Assembly: GCA_965243215.1 (NCBI GenBank)
Contig: CBDEUJ010000002.1
Coordinates: forward strand, 1 to 64,000
Direction of reading: 5' to 3'
Length of the DNA stretch: 64,000 nt
From: JAJEFO01 sp009843725
GTDB taxonomy: Bacteria > Pseudomonadota > Alphaproteobacteria > Rhodobacterales > Rhodobacteraceae
Shown: positions 17,872-28,000 of the stretch, in pieces
How the letters are laid out: each line of letters begins with the position of its first letter
Numbering within the stretch: position 1 is the stretch's first letter
Position numbers and translations under genes: made by a program
The notes under the pieces: generated by a model
What the model saw: only the letters and a program-made list of their open reading frames with translations
The model's database searches: none
What the model was told of the DNA's origin: nothing

Positions 17872-18716
17872 GCGACCCGACCTGGCGTTCCGACATTGCA
17901 CCTGACATGTTCAGGCCCGGCTTTCTCGGCTGGCTGCTTGTCGCCGTCAGAGGGACGGTTCTGGGCACTCTGGTGTTCGGATGTTTCGGGATCCTGCTTC
18001 TGGTCAGGCTGGCCGAGCGTCCGCTCTTCGGCCGTCAACGGCCCTGGACGCCCCAGATCGTGGTCTTTGTCTGCCGCAACGCGTTTCGCGTTCTCGGCAT
18101 TCGCCTGGAAATCAACGGCGCTCCGGTGAATCGTCCGGGCGTGATCGTGTCGAATCACAGTTCGTGGCTGGACATATTCACGCTCAACGCTGCGGGGCCA
18201 CTCTACTTTGTCGCAAAGTCCGAAGTGGCCAGATGGCCGGGCATTGGATGGCTGGCGCGGGGCACGGGCACCGTATTCGTACAGCGGGAACGGCGGGAGG
18301 CCGGGAACCAGAAGACGGTCTTCGAGGAGCGTCTGGCGGACGGGCACCGGATCCTGTTCTTTCCGGAAGGCACGTCGAGCGATGGCCAGCGCGTCCTGCC
18401 ATTCAAGTCGACGCTTTTCGCCGCTCTCTTCTCGGATCGTCTGCCTGAACTCTGGGTCCAGCCCGTCACGGTTGTCTATCACGCGCCGCAAGGAGCGGAC
18501 TCACGCTACTACGGATGGTGGGGCAGCATGGAATTCGGCCCTCATGTCATGAAGACGCTTGGAACACGGCGCCAGGGAAAGGTCGAGGTGACCTGGCACG
18601 AGCCGCTGCTTGTCACGGACTTTGCCGGACGAAAGGCGCTTGCGGCAGAGGCGGAGAGGCGCGTGCGGTCGGTCCATCCCCAGGGATCAGCCGAGTGCGT
18701 GGACGAATCCGGCTAG
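17868..18716 (+). CDS. olsA: Lyso-ornithine lipid O-acyltransferase (PlsC-like)
   Basis: A 282-residue membrane-associated acyltransferase that adds the second chain to lyso-ornithine lipid. An N-terminal hydrophobic segment (GTLVFGCFGILLLVRLA) precedes the PlsC domain. The HX4D motif is NHSSWLD (His97, Asp102), and the second block is FFPEGTSSDG around Glu167. It is translationally coupled to olsB. A role in phosphatidic acid synthesis is possible for this family, but the context favours ornithine lipids. Its 3' end overlaps the convergent ThiE-like gene by 30 nt. Confidence 0.88.
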   Translation: MSDPTWRSDIAPDMFRPGFLGWLLVAVRGTVLGTLVFGCFGILLLVRLAERPLFGRQRPWTPQIVVFVCRNAFRVLGIRLEINGAPVNRPGVIVSNHSSWLDIFTLNAAGPLYFVAKSEVARWPGIGWLARGTGTVFVQRERREAGNQKTVFEERLADGHRILFFPEGTSSDGQRVLPFKSTLFAALFSDRLPELWVQPVTVVYHAPQGADSRYYGWWGSMEFGPHVMKTLGTRRQGKVEVTWHEPLLVTDFAGRKALAAEAERRVRSVHPQGSAECVDESG

Positions 18717-19307
18717 CGTCCTGGCAGGATCGTCCTGCCGCCAGACTTCCTCGCCAATTCCGATGAAGTCGGTGACCGGAGCGAGGCTTGCCGCAAGGCC
18801 GGTGTCGAGATTGCCTTCCGCCACGACAGGCAGCTCGATCATCTCTGACCACCATGCGAAGAGATCGGGTTCGGCCAACGTGCCATCACCGAGCGCCGAC
18901 GCGCCGACCGGCCCGAAGGCCACGTAGTTGGCGCCGGACTCTGCCGCGTTCATGCCGTCATGGCGAGAGGCGTGGCAGTAGGCTCCGACGATGGCGTCCT
19001 TGCCAAGCGCTTCGCGCGCCTTCCTGACCGATCGTGACCCGTCGATGAGGTGCACGCCGTCAAGCCCATGATCTCGAGCGAAGACGAGATGCGATTCGAT
19101 CACCACGGCCACGTCGCGGGCATGTGCCGCCTCGCGCAATGCATCGGCTGCGCGCGACAGCCGGATCTCGTCTTGGGTCGCCATGGAAAGGCGCAGGCAG
19201 GCGATTTCATGCGCATCCAGAACGGCGGACAGTTGATCCCGGAACGTCAAGAGATCAAACTCCGGCGGAGTCAGCAAATAGATCTGTGGCTTGTCCGAAC
19301 CGGCCAT
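18687..19307 (-). CDS. ThiE-like thiamine phosphate synthase family protein
   Basis: A 206-residue TIM-barrel protein with the ThiE outline: QIYLLTPPEF at the start, DGVHLIDGSRSVRKARE, VGAYCHASRHDGMNAAESGA, NYVAFGPVGAS. Bona fide ThiE has a Thr/Lys-rich phosphate loop after the GPV motif; here it reads SALGDGTLAEP, so activity as a true thiamine phosphate synthase is uncertain. Divergent ThiE-like proteins of this type are common in Rhodobacterales. The start at 19307 has GGGAGA upstream. It converges on olsA with a 30-nt overlap. Confidence 0.7.
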   Translation of the reverse strand: MAGSDKPQIYLLTPPEFDLLTFRDQLSAVLDAHEIACLRLSMATQDEIRLSRAADALREAAHARDVAVVIESHLVFARDHGLDGVHLIDGSRSVRKAREALGKDAIVGAYCHASRHDGMNAAESGANYVAFGPVGASALGDGTLAEPDLFAWWSEMIELPVVAEGNLDTGLAASLAPVTDFIGIGEEVWRQDDPARTLAGFVHALG

Positions 19308-19496
19308 CCGGCGTCTCCCGGGTTTTGCGCCAGAGGATATAGCTGTTTGCGATATGCGAGGGAAGGTTGGCGATCCTCTCTCGCGGAGTGCCATGGCCCA
19401 GGTCAGCCATGTGCGCGAACCGTAGCCTTTGCCAGTTGGCCGCAGTTCTTCGCCGCCGACTTGTGTCCGTGCCAGAGGCGTCCTATTTGCCCAACC

Positions 19497-20231
19497 GTGA
19501 GCCAGCCCCTTTTTGTCCTTGTAGAACCCCAGATGGGTGAGAACATCGGCGCCGCCGCACGTGCGATGTGGAATTTCGGTCTGGACCGCATGGTGATTGT
19601 CGCGCCAAGGGACGCATGGCCGAACCCCAGGGCGGTGGCCATGGCAAGCGGTGCGGGACGGCTTCTCGACGAGGCGCGGGTGGTCGGGTCAACTTCCGAG
19701 GCGGTTTCAGACGCGACCTTCGTGTACGCGACCACTGCGCGCAGCCGGGAAATGAAGAAAGACGTCCTCACGCCTCAGGTCGCCATGGAGGACGCAGCGG
19801 CCAAGGTTGCGGGAGGGCAGGACGTTGCCGTGTTGTTCGGGCCGGAGCGGGCAGGTCTCCAGAACGACGATGTCGCGCGGGCCAACGCGATCATTTCGGT
19901 GCCCGTGAACCCCGAGTTTCCTTCCCTCAACCTCGCGCAGTGCGTGCTGCTGGCCGCGTACGAGTGGCGCCGCGCATCAGGGAGCGCGCGACGTCGTGTG
20001 CGCGATCAGTCGGATCCCTTGCCGGCCTCGCATGCGGAAGTGGAACGGCTTGCGTCCCATTACGAGACCCGTCTCCAGGATGCCGGTTTCTTTTTCCCTC
20101 CCGAGAAAGCCGCCGGGATGAAGCAGACGCTCAGGAATCTATGGTCGCGCATGCCGCTCACGCCGGCGGACGTGCAGATTCTTCACGGAATCCTGCGCCA
20201 GATGGTTCGCTGGAAGGAGCGCGACGACTGA
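19497..20231 (+). CDS. SPOUT-type tRNA/rRNA methyltransferase (TrmJ-like)
   Basis: A 244-residue SAM-dependent methyltransferase of the trefoil-knot class. Family blocks are EPQMGENIGAAARAMWNFG, VLFGPERAGLQNDDV and PSLNLAQCVLLAAYEW. TrmJ methylates the ribose of tRNA position 32, and this is the best match in both blocks and size. The start is probably GTG at 19497 because it gives the canonical N-terminus; no strong ribosome site is visible. ctaA follows 53 nt downstream. Confidence 0.85.
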   Translation: MSQPLFVLVEPQMGENIGAAARAMWNFGLDRMVIVAPRDAWPNPRAVAMASGAGRLLDEARVVGSTSEAVSDATFVYATTARSREMKKDVLTPQVAMEDAAAKVAGGQDVAVLFGPERAGLQNDDVARANAIISVPVNPEFPSLNLAQCVLLAAYEWRRASGSARRRVRDQSDPLPASHAEVERLASHYETRLQDAGFFFPPEKAAGMKQTLRNLWSRMPLTPADVQILHGILRQMVRWKERDD

Positions 20232-20284
20232 CTGGACGGTCCGCGGACGCCGAATTACGTATTGCTCGAGGCAAGGGGCTGGAG

Positions 20285-21430
20285 ATGAGCACGAAACGCA
20301 GCATTTTCGAGGAGGTCGGTGAGGGCGCCGAACGGGTCGCCGTTCCCGCAGGCGGTGCCATAGGCGGCGCCAGCAAGGGCGCTCGGGGAGCCATTCGCCT
20401 TTGGCTGTCCGCACTTGGGGTACTGGTTGTGCTGATAGTCGTCGTGGGCGGAATGACGCGGCTGACCGACAGCGGACTTTCGATCACTGAATGGCGGCCC
20501 GTTGCCGGCGCCATTCCTCCAATGAGCGTCGAGGCGTGGGAAGCGGAGTTCAAGAAATACCGGCAGATTCCCGAGTACCGGCTTCAGAACGAAGGCATGA
20601 CCCTTGCCGAGTTCAAGACCATCTACTGGTGGGAATGGGGGCATCGGCAGCTTGGTCGCATCACGGGCCTCGTCTGGGCTGCCGGATTCCTGTTCTTTCT
20701 TGCTGCGCGCCGCATTCCCGCAGGCTGGACAGGGCGTTTGCTGCTGCCCGGCATTCTTGGCGGAGCTCAGGGAGTGATCGGGTGGTGGATGGTTTCATCC
20801 GGTCTTTCCGGCGACACGCTGGACGTCGCTTCCTACAGGCTTGCGGTGCATCTCGGCCTGGCCTTCGTGATCCTCGGAATCATTGCATGGCAAGTGATGC
20901 TTCTTGGCCGGAGTGAGGTCGGACTCCTGCAAGCGCGGCGCGCGCGCGACGCGCGGCTGCTGTCGTCGGCCACGGGTCTCATGCACCTTGCGTTCCCGCA
21001 GATCCTGCTCGGGGCGCTCGTGGCGGGAATCGATGCTGGCCGCACGTTCAATGACTGGCCGGGCATGGCGGGTCAGTTTTTCCCGCCCGCCGCTTTCGAC
21101 CTGGAACCCCTGTGGCGGAACTTCATGGAGAATGCCGGGCTGGTGCAGTTCATGCACAGAATCGCGGGCTATCTGCTTCTGGCGCTTGGCATCGCTTTCT
21201 GGCTCCGAGCCCGAAGATCGGGCAACAGGGCGACCCGTGGGGCGTTCACGTCGGTTCTCGCAATGCTGGTCCTTCAGTTGCTGCTTGGAATCATGACCGT
21301 GCTTTATGTTGCTCCTCCAGGACTGGCGGTTCTTCACCAGCTTGGTGCGGTGCTGCTTTTCCTCCTGATCCTTCGGGCACGGTTCCTGGCAAGCTATCCG
21401 CTCGATCAATCGGTGAGGGATGCGGCATGA
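20285..21430 (+). CDS. ctaA: Heme A synthase (COX15/CtaA family)
   Basis: An integral-membrane enzyme that oxidises the C8 methyl of heme O to make heme A for aa3-type cytochrome oxidases. The 381 residues show about eight hydrophobic segments and the family blocks GGMTRLTDSGLSITEWRP, WWEWGHRQLGRITG, LGGAQGVIGWWMVSSGL and QFMHRIAGY, with paired His residues that bind heme. The start at 20285 follows AAGGGGCTGGAG. Its stop overlaps the next start as ATGA, coupling it to the M32 peptidase. Confidence 0.95.
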   Translation: MSTKRSIFEEVGEGAERVAVPAGGAIGGASKGARGAIRLWLSALGVLVVLIVVVGGMTRLTDSGLSITEWRPVAGAIPPMSVEAWEAEFKKYRQIPEYRLQNEGMTLAEFKTIYWWEWGHRQLGRITGLVWAAGFLFFLAARRIPAGWTGRLLLPGILGGAQGVIGWWMVSSGLSGDTLDVASYRLAVHLGLAFVILGIIAWQVMLLGRSEVGLLQARRARDARLLSSATGLMHLAFPQILLGALVAGIDAGRTFNDWPGMAGQFFPPAAFDLEPLWRNFMENAGLVQFMHRIAGYLLLALGIAFWLRARRSGNRATRGAFTSVLAMLVLQLLLGIMTVLYVAPPGLAVLHQLGAVLLFLLILRARFLASYPLDQSVRDAA

Positions 21431-22899
21431 GCGCTTATGACGAACTGATGGCGTTTCAACGAGAGACCGAAGCGCTGGGTCAGGTCATGGGACGGCTGTC
21501 CTGGGACCAGGAGACCGTCATGCCGCCTGGTGCAGGCGAGCAGAGAGCGGAGGAAGTCGCCGCCCTTGAAGGCGTCCTGCACCGACGGCGCACCGATTCC
21601 CGCATCGGAGACTGGCTCGAGGCGGTTCGCCCGGCAGATGAAGTGCAAGGTCGGCAGGTCGAGATGATTCGCCGAAGCTACGAGCGCAGCCTGCGTGTTC
21701 CCGAGGAGCTTTCTGCGGCGCTCGCGCGAACCGGATCGATTTCGCGGCGCGTATGGGCCGAGGCGCGGCGGACGGACGACTTCGGCCTCTTTGCGCCGAA
21801 GCTTGGCGAAGTTGTTGCGCTCGTGCGCGAGAAGGCGGCGGCGCTTGCCGACGGCGGCAATCTCCATGACGCCCTGCTCGACGAGTTCGAGCCCGAGATG
21901 ACCGAGGTCGACCTTGACAGGATGTTCGGTGCACTCCGCCCGCGCCTCGTGAACTTGCGTGATCGCATCATGGGGTCGGAGCGGAAGGTTCCGGAACTCG
22001 ATCACGAATTCGACGAATCCGGCCAGCTCCGGCTTTCGGCCGAGCTGGCAGAGGTGTTCGGCTATGACAGCCTGCGTGGCCGCATCGACAAGGCCGTGCA
22101 TCCGTTTTCCTCCGGATCCGGCCTTGATGTGCGAATTACGACGCGTACGGATACGAGGGATCCGTTCAATTGCATCTATTCGACGATTCATGAAGTCGGC
22201 CATGCCTGCTACGAGCAGGGAATCGATCGGGCCTATCTCCTGACGCCGCTTGGCGACGGCGTGTCGACGGGCGTGCACGAAAGCCAGAGCCGCATCTACG
22301 AGAACCAGATCGGCCGCAGCAGGGAATTCACCGGCTGGCTCTTCCGGAGAATGCGGGAAGTTTTCGGTGACTTCGGCATCGCGGATGAGGACACGTTCTT
22401 CGCCACGGTCAACAGGTTTTCCTCTGGCTTCATCCGGACCGAGGCGGACGAGGTCGATTACAATCTCCACGTCCTGCTCCGGTTCGACCTGGAGCGCGAC
22501 CTGGTCAACGGGCGGCTCGGTGCCGGTGATGCCGATGAGGCATGGAACGCCAGATTCCAGGCGGATTTCGGCGTCGGCGTCGACAAGCCGTCCAATGGCG
22601 TCCTGCAGGACGTGCACTGGTCCGAGGGCCTCATGGGCTATTTCCCGACCTACACGCTAGGCAATGTCTATGCGGGTTGCCTGCATGCCGCCATGAAGCG
22701 GGAAGTGCCCGACCTGGGCGCAACGCTCGCAGAGGGTGACACTGAACCCGCCCGCCGCTGGCTTGGCGAACGCATTCACCGCTTTGGCGGCCTGCTTAGG
22801 CCTCGCGACCTCATCGAGCGTGCGATCGGGGACGCGCCCTCGGAAGCCCTGCTGCTCGATTATCTCGACGCGAAGTTCGGAGAGATCTACCACTTGTAG
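21427..22899 (+). CDS. Carboxypeptidase Taq family (M32) metallopeptidase
   Basis: A 490-residue cytosolic zinc carboxypeptidase. The HEXXH zinc motif is HEVGH at 255-259, followed by the M32-specific HESQSRIYENQIGRS. Other family blocks are LSWDQETVMPPGA, DPFNCIYSTIHEVGHACYEQG, TRTDTRDP and GYFPTYTLGN. Length and motifs are all standard. It is coupled by a 4-nt overlap to ctaA; the two are metabolically unrelated, but this order occurs in Rhodobacterales. Confidence 0.95.
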   Translation: MSAYDELMAFQRETEALGQVMGRLSWDQETVMPPGAGEQRAEEVAALEGVLHRRRTDSRIGDWLEAVRPADEVQGRQVEMIRRSYERSLRVPEELSAALARTGSISRRVWAEARRTDDFGLFAPKLGEVVALVREKAAALADGGNLHDALLDEFEPEMTEVDLDRMFGALRPRLVNLRDRIMGSERKVPELDHEFDESGQLRLSAELAEVFGYDSLRGRIDKAVHPFSSGSGLDVRITTRTDTRDPFNCIYSTIHEVGHACYEQGIDRAYLLTPLGDGVSTGVHESQSRIYENQIGRSREFTGWLFRRMREVFGDFGIADEDTFFATVNRFSSGFIRTEADEVDYNLHVLLRFDLERDLVNGRLGAGDADEAWNARFQADFGVGVDKPSNGVLQDVHWSEGLMGYFPTYTLGNVYAGCLHAAMKREVPDLGATLAEGDTEPARRWLGERIHRFGGLLRPRDLIERAIGDAPSEALLLDYLDAKFGEIYHL

Positions 22900-23260
22900 G
22901 GTGACGGCGCCGTCGGTTCGGCGCGTGTACTGGTTTCCGGTGCCGTCGCGGCGTGTACTCTCCTGAATTCCGCGAATCCGCGGAGATCTGCAAGGCCGGC
23001 CCGGATCAACCCGCGGAGCGCGGATTCATCCACCGTGTCGATTGTCTTTCATGTAGCAGCAACTCCAGCCGGGACTCGTGGCGTTCGCCCCGGTCTCGGC
23101 ATCCACCCCGATCAACCCCTTTCGGACGTCAGCCCTGACAGCTCGCGGCCTGCAATGACGGTCAGGGAGATGTGCATTTGCCGGCAAACGTGCATTGGCA
23201 ATGTTGAAGCATCGCAGGATTCGGTTGCCTTCCGTTGAGACTGCAGGTTCACTCAGCCGT
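22900..23260. other. Convergent intergenic region with no gene
   Basis: About 360 nt between the M32 peptidase and moaA, which converge. TCCGCG-AATC-CGCGGA at 22970-22985 is a small hairpin, and AATCCGCG recurs inverted near 23018. No U-tract follows, so it is not clearly a terminator. No coding signature is seen. Confidence 0.5.
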
Positions 23261-24268
23261 TCAACCGCCCGTATGGCTCATGTGGCGGCTGACCTGGCCG
23301 TCCGCGCGCTGGCGCGAATAGTCGAAATCGTGGCCCTTGGGCTTGCGCCCGATGGCGTCCCGAATTGCGTCCTCCAGCGGTCCGTCGCTTTCCGAGGCCC
23401 GCAGTGGTGCGCGGAGGTCCGCCATGTCCTCTTGGCCGAGGCACATGTAGAGTTCGCCGGTGCAAGTCAGCCGCACCCGGTTGCACGATTCGCAGAAGTT
23501 GTGCGTCAAGGGCGTGATGAAACCCACTTGCTGGCCAGTCTCCGTGAGCCGCACATATCGTGCCGGTCCGCCCGTCCGGTGGGCAAGATCGACAAGCGTG
23601 TAGTGCTCTTCAAGGCGGTGGCGCAGGTCCTTCAGGCTCCAGTACTGGCCAACGCGGTCCTCGCCGCCGAGGTCGCCCATTGGCATGACCTCGATGAATG
23701 TCAGATCCATGTCACGCGATGCACACCACTCAGCAAGCCGGAAGAGTTCGTCTTCATTGAATCCCTTGAGCGCCACCGTGTTGATCTTGACGCGCAACCC
23801 GGCATTGTGCGCCGCATCGATGCCGTTCAAGACCTGAGGCAGACGGCCCCATCGGGTGACGCGGGCGAACTTCTCCTCGTCCAGCGTGTCAAGCGAAACG
23901 TTCACGCGCCGGACACCGGCATCAACCAGGTCATCCGCAAACCGCGCTAGCTGACTGCCGTTGGTCGTGACCGTCAGTTCCTTGAGGGCGCCTCGCTCCA
24001 GATGCCTGGTCATGGCGCGGAAGAGCGTGAGAATGTCGCGCCTCACGAGCGGCTCGCCACCGGTGATCCTGAGTTTCTTCACGCCCAGTCGAATGAACGC
24101 CGAGCACATCCGGTCCAGCTCTTCCAGCGTCAGCAGATCCCGCTTCGGCAGGAACGTCATGTGTTCCGACATGCAATACACGCAACGGAAATCGCAGCGG
24201 TCAGTGACCGACACGCGCAGATACGTGATTGCGCGCTGAAACGGATCCATGAGTGGCGCGTCCAGCAT
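23261..24268 (-). CDS. moaA: GTP 3',8-cyclase (molybdenum cofactor biosynthesis)
   Basis: A radical-SAM enzyme that, with MoaC, converts GTP to cyclic pyranopterin phosphate. The N-terminal cluster motif is CDFRCVYC (CX3CX2C) and the C-terminal cluster motif includes NFCESCNRVRLTCTG. RITGGEPLVRRD and VSLDTL are also present, and the protein ends in the conserved Gly-Gly. The length of 335 is normal. It is the only Mo-cofactor synthesis gene in the window; a Mo-hydroxylase large subunit lies 4 kb away. It converges on the M32 peptidase and points away from the Fic relic. Confidence 0.95.
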   Translation of the reverse strand: MLDAPLMDPFQRAITYLRVSVTDRCDFRCVYCMSEHMTFLPKRDLLTLEELDRMCSAFIRLGVKKLRITGGEPLVRRDILTLFRAMTRHLERGALKELTVTTNGSQLARFADDLVDAGVRRVNVSLDTLDEEKFARVTRWGRLPQVLNGIDAAHNAGLRVKINTVALKGFNEDELFRLAEWCASRDMDLTFIEVMPMGDLGGEDRVGQYWSLKDLRHRLEEHYTLVDLAHRTGGPARYVRLTETGQQVGFITPLTHNFCESCNRVRLTCTGELYMCLGQEDMADLRAPLRASESDGPLEDAIRDAIGRKPKGHDFDYSRQRADGQVSRHMSHTGG

Positions 24269-24546
24269 GGAGGAAAACTAGGTTGTCGGACGCATTTCCG
24301 CAAGTGGAAAGCAGGTGCCGGGCGAGGCGACCGCCGGGCCGTCGCATTCGGATTCCCGGAATCGGCGTTCCTTGCCAGGCTTGCTTTGAAGCTGACTGGC
24401 TTCGGCAGCGCTTCAGCGCTTTCCCGCGGGGGCTTGATCATGAACAGGGGCCGGACTTCGCGCGACCCCAACGTCATGCAACTTGTCCGCATGCCGTTCG
24501 TCGGGATGTGCCGGATCGTCAGACCAGGGGGTCGTGTCGGTCGTCA
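24269..24546 (+). other. Region upstream of moaA and the Fic relic, no intact gene
   Basis: About 280 nt. It should hold the moaA promoter, which faces left. No confident motif or coding segment is seen; the N-terminal part of the Fic-like gene that belongs here cannot be recognised. Confidence 0.4.
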
Positions 24547-24997
24547 CGGAGGACGGGAGCGCCCCTTCGATGTCCTGACCGACGATGCCGCGCGTGATGT
24601 CCACAAGCGCCTGTTCGGCAAGGTCTGGGCCTGGGCAGGCGTCTTCAGGCAAACCGAGAAGAACATTGGCGCATCTCAACCGAGATGCGCACCTGCCTCG
24701 ACGATGCCCGGCATTGGCGCGAGAACGGCACCTACGAGCCGCTGGAAGCCACCGCACGCTTCCACCACAAGCTGGTCTGGGTCCCACCCCTTTGCGAACG
24801 GAAACGGACGCTGGCCGCGGATCATGGCCGATGCATATCTGGCCACAATCGATCCCGACCTCTTCCTCGATTGGTCAGGAGGCGGGACAATGACCGCCGA
24901 CAGCGACCACCGCGCGCGGTACATTGCGGCTCTGCGATCGGCAGACGGGCTTGAGTTTGGGCCGCTGGTTGAGTTTGTGAAAAAGATGGTTGGATGA
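24547..24997 (+). pseudogene. Frameshifted Fic/DOC-family gene (mobile mystery protein B-like)
   Basis: Three pieces in two frames join into one Fic domain: VLTDDAARDVHKRLFGKVWAW and AGVFRQTEKNIG, then in a second frame EMRTCLDDARHWRENGTYEP and FHHKLVWV, then back in the first frame HPFANGNGRWPRIMADAYLA and an intact C-terminus. The catalytic HPFxxGNGR motif itself survives. The first shift falls near 24665-24678 and the second in a C-run near 24783. The N-terminal part is missing. Fic enzymes transfer AMP or related groups to proteins; the mobile mystery B subgroup often travels with mobile DNA. As read, the gene cannot make the full enzyme. Confidence 0.8.
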
Positions 24998-25019
24998 AAC
25001 CGGTGAAAGGGCACGGATT

Positions 25020-28000
25020 TCAGTCCAGTTCCTCGATCCGACCGAGCGCGGTCCTGAGCCGGCCAAGCTCCTCGGCCTTCTGCGCGGCTGCCTCTTCGGT
25101 CTCGGCGATCACGTCTTCGGCTGCATTCTCGCGGAATTTCCTGTTGTCCAGGCGACCCTGAAGCCCGGCGAAATCCCGTTCCAGCTTGCCGACCGCCTTT
25201 TCCAGGCGTTTCCGTTCGACCGCAACGTCGATCAATCCCTCGAGCGGCAGCGCGAAGGTGCCGCCAAGCGCTGCGATCGTGGCGGAACCCTTGGGAGCCG
25301 CATCCGCGTCAGTCAAGGCTTCGATGCGCGCCTGACGCATGATCATGGATTCGTTGTTTGCCCAGGCTGTCTCGCCCGCCGCATCAAGGGACAGCTTGAG
25401 CAGCTGCGTCTTCGTTCCGGCGGGGACGTTCATTTCGCCGCGGACCGAGCGAACCTTCTCGACGAGGTCGATGACCCATGCGATTTCCGACTCGGCCTCT
25501 GCGTCGACGAGTTCGGCGCCACAGGTCGGCCAGTCCGCATGAACGAGCATCTTCTCGCGCGTCGGGGCCGAAAGCGCCCAGAGCTCCTCGGTGATGAACG
25601 GCATGAACGGATGGAGCAGGATCAGGCACTGATCAAGCAGCCAAGCCATCGTGCGTCGCGCTTCCTCGGCATGTTCCGTGTTGAACAACGGCTTCGAGAA
25701 CTCGACGTACCAGTCGCAGAACGTGCCCCAAACGAACATGTAGAGCGCGTTCGCGGCATCATTGAAGCGAAATCCGTCCAACGCCTCGTCGACGGCGATG
25801 CGCGTCTTCGCGAACTCGCCAATGATCCACTTGTTGACGGTCTGCGTGGCGTTCGGGGTTCTGTCCTCGACCTCGAAGACTCCGTTCAACTCCGCGAATC
25901 GGGCCGCGTTCCAAAGCTTGGTCGTGAAGTTGCGGTATCCGGCGACGCGGCCCTCCGAGAGCTTGAGGTCTCGACCCATGGCGGCCATGGAGGTGAGCGT
26001 GAAGCGGACCGCATCGGCGCCGAACCTGTCGACCAGCTCGATCGGGTCGATGACATTGCCAAGGGATTTCGACATCTTGTTGCCTGCCGCGTCGCGCACG
26101 AGAGCATGGACATAGACAGCGTCGAAGGGGCGGTCGCCGACCATCGCGTACTGCATCATCATCATGCGCGCGACCCAGAAGAATATGATGTCAAAGCCGG
26201 TGACGAGAACGCTGGTCGGAAAGTACCTTTCGAGTTCCGGAGCGTTCTCGGGCCAGCCGAGGGTGCCGATGGGCCAGAGGCCGGAGGAAAACCAGGTGTC
26301 CAGCACGTCCGGGTCACGGTAGAGTGGCGCGGTCCAGTCATTGCCGTTCGCCGCCATTGCCACGCACTTCGAAACTGCCTCATCGTATACGGTCGAATCG
26401 GCGACGAGCGTCACGCCTGCAGGATAGAACTCTTCGGCCCGCGCAATGGCGCCGGCCTCGTCAGCCGCGCAAAAGGCTTCGAGTTCATCCGCGGATGGCT
26501 TGCCGTCCTTGAGTTTCGGGCCGTACCAGACCGGGATCTGATGGCCCCACCAGAGCTGGCGGGAAATGCACCACGGCTCGATGCCGGTCAGCCAGTTGAA
26601 ATAGACCTTCTTGTGCTGCTCGGGCAGGATTTCCGTCGTGCCGTCGCGAACCGCTTCCAGGGCAGGGTCGACGATCTTCGCCGTGTCGACGAACCACTGG
26701 TCGGTCAGCATGGGTTCGATGACGACCTTTGATCGGTCTCCGAACGGCTGCATGATCTTCCTGGCTTCCACGAGGGGGACGGGGGAGTCTTCGCCTGCGT
26801 CTTCCACCGATGGTTGCTTGCCAAGGCGCGAATCGCTCGCAGCGGTCATCACCGCGAGCCCTTCGGCCGTAATCTGTTCGACGACCTTGCTTCGGGCCTC
26901 GAACCGGTCGAGCCCGCGCAGGTCGTCCGGGACGAGATTGACTGCATCAGCGCCAGCCTCGGTCAGGCTCTTCCTGCCTTCGGCAACGGCGGTGGCGATC
27001 GCCGCGGCTTCGGAATATGGCGCACCGTCGTTGCGCATGTGTCCCTTGGTGTCCATGAGGCGGTACAAGGGGATGTTGCCGCGCCTGGCGACGACATAGT
27101 CGTTGAAGTCATGGGCGCCAGTGATCTTGACCGCGCCGGAGCCGAACTCCGGATCCGGGTAGGTGTCCGTGATGATCGGGATCAGGCGGCGGTGCTCCCT
27201 CGGGCCGACCGGGATTTCGCAGAGCTTTCCGACGATGGGCGCATATCGCTCGTCCGAAGGGTGAACCGCCACCGCGCCGTCACCGAGCATGGTCTCAGGT
27301 CGCGTGGTCGCGATCGAGATGTAGTCCCGGGTCTCGCGCAGGGTCACGTTCCCGTCTTCATCCCTCTCGACGTATTCGTAGGTCGCGCTCCCTGCGAGCG
27401 GATACTTGAAGTGCCACATATGGCCATCGACCTCGATGTTCTCGACCTCGAGGTCGGAGATCGCGGTCTCGAAATGCGGATCCCAGTTGACCAGGCGCTT
27501 GCCTCGGTAGATGAGGCCGTCTTCATGCATCTTGACGAAGGCGCGAATGACCGCGTCATGGAAGTTGCCCTCTTCGCTGGCAGGCGCATCCGGCGCTCCC
27601 GACATGGTGAACGCGTTTCGGGACCAGTCGCAGCTTGCGCCGAGGCGCTTGAGCTGCTCGATGATGGTTCCACCGGACTCTTCCTTCCATTCCCAGACCT
27701 TCTTGGTGAAGGCCTCGCGGCCCATTTCGCGCCGTGACGGCTGGCCCGTTTCGGCCAGCATGCGTTCGACAACCATCTGGGTGGCGATGCCGGCATGATC
27801 CTGTCCGGGTTGCCAAAGCGTGTCGAAGCCCCGCATCCTGTGCCAGCGGACGAGAATGTCCTGGAGCGTGTTGTTGAAGGCGTGACCCATGTGAAGAACG
27901 CCGGTCACGTTGGGCGGCGGGATCATGATGCAGAACGGCTCGGCTCCGGGCCGCGCATTGGCGCCCGCCTTGAAGGCCTCTGCACGCTCCCACGCCGCAT

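Noticed and set aside
24990..26732. 580-codon plus-strand frame
   Set aside because: Antisense to valS, which has complete synthetase motifs on the minus strand.
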